From assembly GCA_964591605.1 (NCBI GenBank), contig CAZQEN010000142.1, forward strand, positions 1 to 17,900: a DNA stretch of 17,900 nt. Reading direction: 5' to 3'. Origin of the DNA: CAYLLT01 sp964591605. GTDB lineage: Bacteria; Planctomycetota; Phycisphaerae; UBA1845; PWPN01. The translations under genes were made by a program, and so were the position numbers. Below the pieces are notes generated by a model that saw only the letters and a list, made by a program, of their open reading frames with translations, did no database searches and was not told where the DNA came from. Below are positions 16,762 through 17,900 of this stretch, one piece after another (position 1 is the stretch's first letter; each line of letters starts with the position of its first letter).

Positions 16762-16793
16762 GAAGCAGACAGTTGAAACGCTGAAGAGAATCA

Positions 16794-17837
16794 ATGGATA
16801 TCCGCTTCCAACATCTCGCTTACCTCCACCTCCTCTGGGTGGTCCTCGCGCTGCTGGGCGTGATCGTCTACGGCATGGCCCGGCGGCGGCGGGCGCTGGC
16901 GCGCTTTGCCCATGAGAACGTCCTCGCCCGGTTGTTGCCGGCCGGGACCCGGGCCCGCCGCTGGGTCAAGTCCTCCATTCTCCTGGCCGCCCTCGTCGCG
17001 CTGGTCATGGCCATCATCGACCCGCGGTGGGGCGTCTACTGGGAGGAGGTGCCCAGCCACGGCATCGACATCGTCTTCGTGCTCGACGTCTCACGCTCGA
17101 TGCTGGCCGAGGACGTCGCCCCCAGCCGGCTCGAACGGGCCAGGCAGGACATCAAGGATGTCGTCGATACGCTGGCGGGCGACCGCGTCGGGCTGGTGAC
17201 GTTCGCGGGCGTGGCGAGCCTGCGCTGCCCGCTCACCACGAACTACAGCTCGTTCGTCATGGCCCTCGACGAAGTGGAGCCGAGCGGCGCGGCCCGCGGC
17301 GGCTCGCTCCTGGGCGACGCCATCCGCATCGCGGCCGGGGCCTTCGTCGATCAGGTCAAGCAGTACAAGACCATCATCGTGCTCAGCGACGGCGAAGATC
17401 AGGGCAGCTTTCCCATCGAGGCCGCCCGCAAGGTGCAGGAGGAGCGCGGCATCCGCGTCTTCACGGTCGGCGTGGGTGATTCCGCGCAGGGATCGCGCAT
17501 CCCCATCACCCGGGACGGCCAGAAGCTGTATCTTCAGTACGAAGGGCAGGAGGTGTGGACTAAAATGGACCCGGCCATCCTGCAGCAGATGGCCCTGGCC
17601 GGCGGTGGCGCGTTCATCCCGGCCGGGACCAGCCGGATCGACCTGGGGCAGATTTACCAGCAGAAGATCGCCGGCACGGAGAAGCGCGAATTCGAAACCA
17701 GCCGCGTTCAGCGGTACAAGGTACGATACCAGTGGTTCGCCGGCCTCGCGCTGCTGCTCGTGATGGTCGAAACAATGATCCGCGAGGCAAGACCCGGATG
17801 GTCTTCTCGGCGGGAAAGCGACCTGTTGCTGCGCTAG
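16794..17837 (+). CDS. batB: VWA-domain membrane protein BatB-like
   Basis: This 347-residue inner-membrane protein is paralogous to BatA. It has two N-terminal spans (about 7-29 and 58-75), a VWA domain and a C-terminal span (about 312-330). The metal site is D98-x-S100-x-S102 in VLDVSRSMLAEDV, with S171 in GGSLLGDAI where BatA has Thr, and D199 in VLSDGEDQ. BatB proteins are thought to pair with BatA and often precede a TPR protein (BatC), which would lie beyond the window. The upstream spacer is filled by heptad array R5 and its decayed tail. Only a weak purine stretch (GAAGAG) serves as ribosome binding site. The BatA/BatB naming is by order and by the RSMLAEDV motif. Confidence 0.9.
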   Translation: MDIRFQHLAYLHLLWVVLALLGVIVYGMARRRRALARFAHENVLARLLPAGTRARRWVKSSILLAALVALVMAIIDPRWGVYWEEVPSHGIDIVFVLDVSRSMLAEDVAPSRLERARQDIKDVVDTLAGDRVGLVTFAGVASLRCPLTTNYSSFVMALDEVEPSGAARGGSLLGDAIRIAAGAFVDQVKQYKTIIVLSDGEDQGSFPIEAARKVQEERGIRVFTVGVGDSAQGSRIPITRDGQKLYLQYEGQEVWTKMDPAILQQMALAGGGAFIPAGTSRIDLGQIYQQKIAGTEKREFETSRVQRYKVRYQWFAGLALLLVMVETMIREARPGWSSRRESDLLLR

Positions 17838-17878
17838 TGCCGTTCTCGGTATGAGAGTTTCGTGCTGGGTGCGCTAGG

Positions 17879-17896
17879 CCCGGCATTCATGCCGGG
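17879..17896. repeat. Perfect palindrome CCCGGCA-TTCA-TGCCGGG after batB
   Basis: A 7-bp perfect stem with a 4-nt loop lies 41 nt after the batB stop. No T tract is visible before the window ends. It could be a terminator-like structure or a dispersed palindromic repeat. Confidence 0.5.
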
Positions 17897-17900
17897 TAAC

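Overview
The window reads as a high-GC Gram-negative genome, most likely a planctomycete (Planctomycetota, possibly Phycisphaerae). The strongest hint is the Cys-bearing double EF-hand (dockerin-like) tail on two secreted proteins, a style common in that phylum. RND pumps, a lipoprotein adaptor and a MoxR/Bat operon agree with it. The phylum is an inference; no rRNA or other marker gene is present. Every gene lies on the + strand.

Layout. Positions 2-3031 hold the 3' part of an AcrB-like RND efflux permease cut by the window edge. Positions 3101-6590 hold two tandem, overlapping genes for secreted proteins with a TIM-barrel glycoside-hydrolase-like domain. They share catalytic-Glu spacing and a dockerin-like tail but carry different accessory domains. 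Positions 6923-11606 encode a second pump, made of a lipoprotein adaptor and an RND permease with an unusual extra membrane hairpin. Positions 11940-17837 form a MoxR/Bat-type operon: MoxR ATPase, a four-helix-bundle (23S rRNA IVP family) protein, a DUF58 protein, a BatD-like membrane protein, BatA and BatB. MoxR plus VWA proteins are thought to act as a membrane-linked chaperone or stress system. The adaptor and permease of the second pump would meet an outer-membrane TolC-type channel that is not in the window.

The most interesting signal is in the spacers of the MoxR/Bat operon. All five gene junctions carry a tandem array of about five 7-bp units (GAAAGTC or the related AAATCGG/CAATCGA), and a period-8 relative lies upstream of moxR. 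The arrays on either side of the four-helix-bundle gene are inverted relative to each other and could pair over about 33 nt. In mRNA this would put that gene in the loop of a long stem, like the intervening sequences of 23S rRNA from which the protein family is named. I propose that this is an inserted, possibly RNase III-excised module, and that the other arrays are solo copies of the same repeat family.
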